From Ruegeria sp. TM1040 (GTDB lineage: Bacteria > Pseudomonadota > Alphaproteobacteria > Rhodobacterales > Rhodobacteraceae), in the NCBI RefSeq assembly GCF_000014065.1, contig NC_008044.1, positions 767,501-831,500 of the forward strand: DNA of 64,000 bases, read 5' to 3'. This document shows, piece by piece, positions 61,694 to 64,000 of this stretch. The position numbers and the translations under genes are program-made. Every line of letters begins with the position of its first letter. Position 1 is the first letter of the stretch. The notes beneath the pieces are model-generated. The model was not told where the DNA came from and did not search any database. It worked only from the letters and a program-made list of their open reading frames with translations.

Positions 61694-64000
61694 ATGCAAG
61701 AGCCTCTCAATTCCTCCTACCCCGTACTGCCGCTGCGCGACATTGTGGTCTTTCCCCACATGATCGTGCCGCTGTTCGTGGGCCGGGAGAAGTCGGTACA
61801 TGCCCTCGAAGAAGTCATGTCCGATGACAAGCAGATCCTCTTGTCCAGCCAGATCGATCCCTCTGAGGACGACCCGGATCAGGACGGGATCTACCGCACC
61901 GGCGTGCTGGCCAATGTTCTGCAACTGCTGAAACTGCCCGATGGTACCGTGAAGGTGCTCGTCGAGGGCCACCAGCGGGTGAAGATCACCGAGTTTCTGG
62001 ACAATGAGACCTTCTTTGAGGCCCGCGCCGAGGCACTGTCGGAGATGCCAGGCGATGTGACCACCACTGAGGCGCTTTTGCGCGCGGTCGGCGATGAGTT
62101 CGAGCGCTACGCCAAAGTGCGCAAGAACATCCCCGAGGAAGCCCTAACAGCCGTGGGTGAAACCACCGAACCTGCAAAGCTGGCGGACCTCGTGGCCGGT
62201 CACTTGGGCATTGAGGTCGAGCGCAAGCAGGAACTGCTTGAGACGCTCCCGATCAGTGAACGTCTGGAGAAGGTCTATGCCCTGATGCAGTCCGAACTCT
62301 CGGTGCTGCAGGTGGAGAAAAAGATCAAGACCCGCGTCAAGACGCAGATGGAGAAGACCCAGCGAGAATACTACCTGAATGAGCAGATGAAAGCCATTCA
62401 GAAGGAGCTGGGCGACGGCGAGGATGGCGCTGGCGAAATTGCCGAACTCGAAGAAAAGATCGAAGGCACAAAGCTCTCGAAAGAGGCCCGTGAAAAGGCC
62501 GATGCCGAGATCAAGAAGCTCAAGAACATGTCGCCGATGTCGGCCGAGGCCACAGTCGTGCGCAACTATCTTGACTGGATGCTGTCGATCCCGTGGGGCA
62601 CCAAATCCCGCGTCAAAAAAGACCTTGGGCGCGCGCAGGACATCCTCGACAAGGACCACTATGGCCTTGAAAAGGTGAAGGAGCGCATCGTCGAATATCT
62701 CGCGGTTCAGCAGCGTTCTGCCAAACTCAAAGGTCCGATCCTCTGCCTTGTTGGCCCTCCAGGAGTGGGTAAAACCTCGCTGGGCAAATCCGTGGCCAAG
62801 GCGACGGGGCGCGAGTTCATCCGGATTTCTCTGGGTGGCGTGCGCGACGAGTCCGAGATCCGCGGCCACCGCCGGACCTACATCGGCTCCATGCCGGGCA
62901 AGATTATTCAGGCGCTGAAAAAGGCCAAGACGACGAACCCGCTCATTCTGCTCGACGAGATCGACAAGATGGGCCAGGACTTCCGTGGGGACCCGGCTTC
63001 TGCGATGCTCGAAGTGCTTGATCCGGAACAGAATTCCACCTTTGTGGATCACTATCTGGAGGTCGAATATGACCTCTCGAACGTGATGTTCCTGACCACC
63101 TCGAACAGCTACAACATGCCGGGCCCGCTCTTGGACCGGATGGAGATCATTCCGCTCTCCGGCTACACCGAGGACGAGAAACGCGAGATTTCCAAGCAGC
63201 ACCTGATTTCCAAGCAGGTGAAGAACCACGGCCTCAAAGCTAAGGAATTCGAGCTGACCGATGAGGCCCTCACCGAGATCATCCGCACCTATACTCGCGA
63301 GGCGGGCGTTCGGAACCTCGAGCGTGAAATCGCCAAAGTGGCCCGCAAGGCGCTGACCTCCATCGTCAAGAAGGAGACCGAAAGCGTGAAGGTCACCCCT
63401 GAAAACCTCGGGGATTTCCTGGGCGTTGCAAAATATCGTTATGGTCTTGCAGAGCTTGAGGATCAGGTCGGTGTGGTCACCGGGCTTGCCTATACCTCCG
63501 TTGGCGGTGAACTCTTGTCCATCGAGGCGCTGCGCCTGCCGGGCAAGGGCCGGATGAAAACCACCGGTAAGCTGGGCGATGTGATGAAAGAATCCATTGA
63601 GGCAGCAAGTTCTTACGTGCGCTCCGTCTCGCCGCGTCTGGGCATCAAACCACCGCGCTTTGACAAATGGGACATCCACGTTCACGTCCCAGAGGGGGCA
63701 ACACCCAAGGATGGTCCCTCGGCAGGTCTGGCGATGGTGACCTCCATCGTGTCGGTGCTGACAGGAATTCCTGTGCGCAAGGATATCGCCATGACCGGCG
63801 AGGTGACGCTGCGCGGCAATGCCCTCGCCATCGGGGGGCTGAAAGAAAAACTGCTCGCAGCCTTGCGTGGCGGTATCAAAACCGTTCTCATCCCCAAGGA
63901 GAACGAAAAAGACCTGCCCGAGATCCCGGACAACGTGAAAGAAGGGCTGGAGATCATCCCGGTCGATCACGTCTCCGAGGTTCTTAAGCATGCGCTGGTG
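61694..64000 (+). CDS. lon: ATP-dependent protease Lon (C-terminus outside the window)
   Basis: 769 codons without a stop reach the window end; about 30-40 more are expected. The N-terminal LON substrate domain starts YPVLPLRDIVVFPHM; a coiled coil lies at about 190-270 (REYYLNEQMKAIQKELG); the AAA+ module has Walker A GPPGVGKTS near 354 and Walker B LILLDEIDKMG. The proteolytic domain has the catalytic Ser676 in KDGPSAGLAM and Lys719 in GGLKEKLLA, 43 residues apart as in E. coli. It degrades misfolded and regulatory proteins. AAGGA lies seven bases before the ATG. Confidence 0.96.
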   Translation, partial: MQEPLNSSYPVLPLRDIVVFPHMIVPLFVGREKSVHALEEVMSDDKQILLSSQIDPSEDDPDQDGIYRTGVLANVLQLLKLPDGTVKVLVEGHQRVKITEFLDNETFFEARAEALSEMPGDVTTTEALLRAVGDEFERYAKVRKNIPEEALTAVGETTEPAKLADLVAGHLGIEVERKQELLETLPISERLEKVYALMQSELSVLQVEKKIKTRVKTQMEKTQREYYLNEQMKAIQKELGDGEDGAGEIAELEEKIEGTKLSKEAREKADAEIKKLKNMSPMSAEATVVRNYLDWMLSIPWGTKSRVKKDLGRAQDILDKDHYGLEKVKERIVEYLAVQQRSAKLKGPILCLVGPPGVGKTSLGKSVAKATGREFIRISLGGVRDESEIRGHRRTYIGSMPGKIIQALKKAKTTNPLILLDEIDKMGQDFRGDPASAMLEVLDPEQNSTFVDHYLEVEYDLSNVMFLTTSNSYNMPGPLLDRMEIIPLSGYTEDEKREISKQHLISKQVKNHGLKAKEFELTDEALTEIIRTYTREAGVRNLEREIAKVARKALTSIVKKETESVKVTPENLGDFLGVAKYRYGLAELEDQVGVVTGLAYTSVGGELLSIEALRLPGKGRMKTTGKLGDVMKESIEAASSYVRSVSPRLGIKPPRFDKWDIHVHVPEGATPKDGPSAGLAMVTSIVSVLTGIPVRKDIAMTGEVTLRGNALAIGGLKEKLLAALRGGIKTVLIPKENEKDLPEIPDNVKEGLEIIPVDHVSEVLKHALV

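Noticed and set aside
62144-63991. 615-codon open frame on the minus strand across lon
   Set aside because: It is antisense to a clear Lon protease; its translation is His/Leu/Gly-rich without any domain, as expected in high-GC DNA.

Overview
This window is high-GC alphaproteobacterial chromosome. The closest fit I can argue for is the Rhodobacterales (Roseobacter/Ruegeria/Phaeobacter-like marine bacteria). The main reasons are a 14-gene nuo operon interrupted by small extra genes of the kind known in Paracoccus and Rhodobacter, a leucine-catabolism (liu) operon, a birA-coaX-rnj block and a G/C hairpin repeat that occurs twice. This assignment rests on sequence style and remembered family distributions, not on a search. 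I see no rRNA, tRNA, CRISPR array, prophage or insertion sequence.

Layout. (1) 1-10.1 kb: the tail of a membrane protein, then a split dipeptide-type ABC transporter. The solute-binding protein and two permeases are on the minus strand; a double-ATPase fusion is divergent on the plus strand, followed by an ArgE-type deacylase and two tandem M20 amidohydrolases. Together they look like import and cytoplasmic hydrolysis of peptides or N-acyl amino acids. (2) 10.2-11.3 kb: two paralogous secreted four-cysteine proteins of unknown function. (3) 11.5-15 kb: LPS-core glycosyltransferase, Kdo transferase (waaA) and moaA. (4) 15-22 kb: a lipoprotein, an AlkD-like protein coupled to glmS, glmU, a phosphoglycolate-type phosphatase, a secreted protein and a DegT-family aminotransferase. 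(5) 22.3-32 kb: leucine degradation (ivd, acyl-CoA ligase, MCC beta and alpha, HMG-CoA lyase, methylglutaconyl-CoA hydratase). Inside it lie a divergent ompW with an FNR-type box, a small membrane protein and a zinc-ribbon membrane protein. The block ends in a clear terminator.

(6) 32.2-49.7 kb: the complete nuoA-N complex I operon in canonical order. Between the nuo genes sit eight accessory genes: a 49-residue membrane miniprotein, a secreted protein made of two near-identical 68-residue repeats, a DUF5337-like membrane protein, two lipoproteins, a DUF5333-like exported protein, a cysteine-free carboxymuconolactone-decarboxylase-fold protein, and a lysine/alanine plus helix-hairpin extension fused to NuoE (counted here as the eighth element). 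Most are stop/start coupled to the neighbouring nuo genes. (7) 49.7-53 kb: birA, coaX and rnj (RNase J).

(8) 53.2-59 kb: tpiA, a HesB/IscA-type Fe-S carrier, a MIP18-family protein, an NfeD/SPFH pair, a RimB-RimK-type fusion and tgt. (9) 59-64 kb: two coupled lipoproteins, a decayed old-yellow-enzyme pseudogene and lon, which runs off the window end. The most interesting material is the set of envelope-directed accessory genes inside the nuo operon, especially the tandem-repeat protein and the miniprotein. Second come the RimB-RimK fusion, the candidate operators and the dispersed hairpin repeat.
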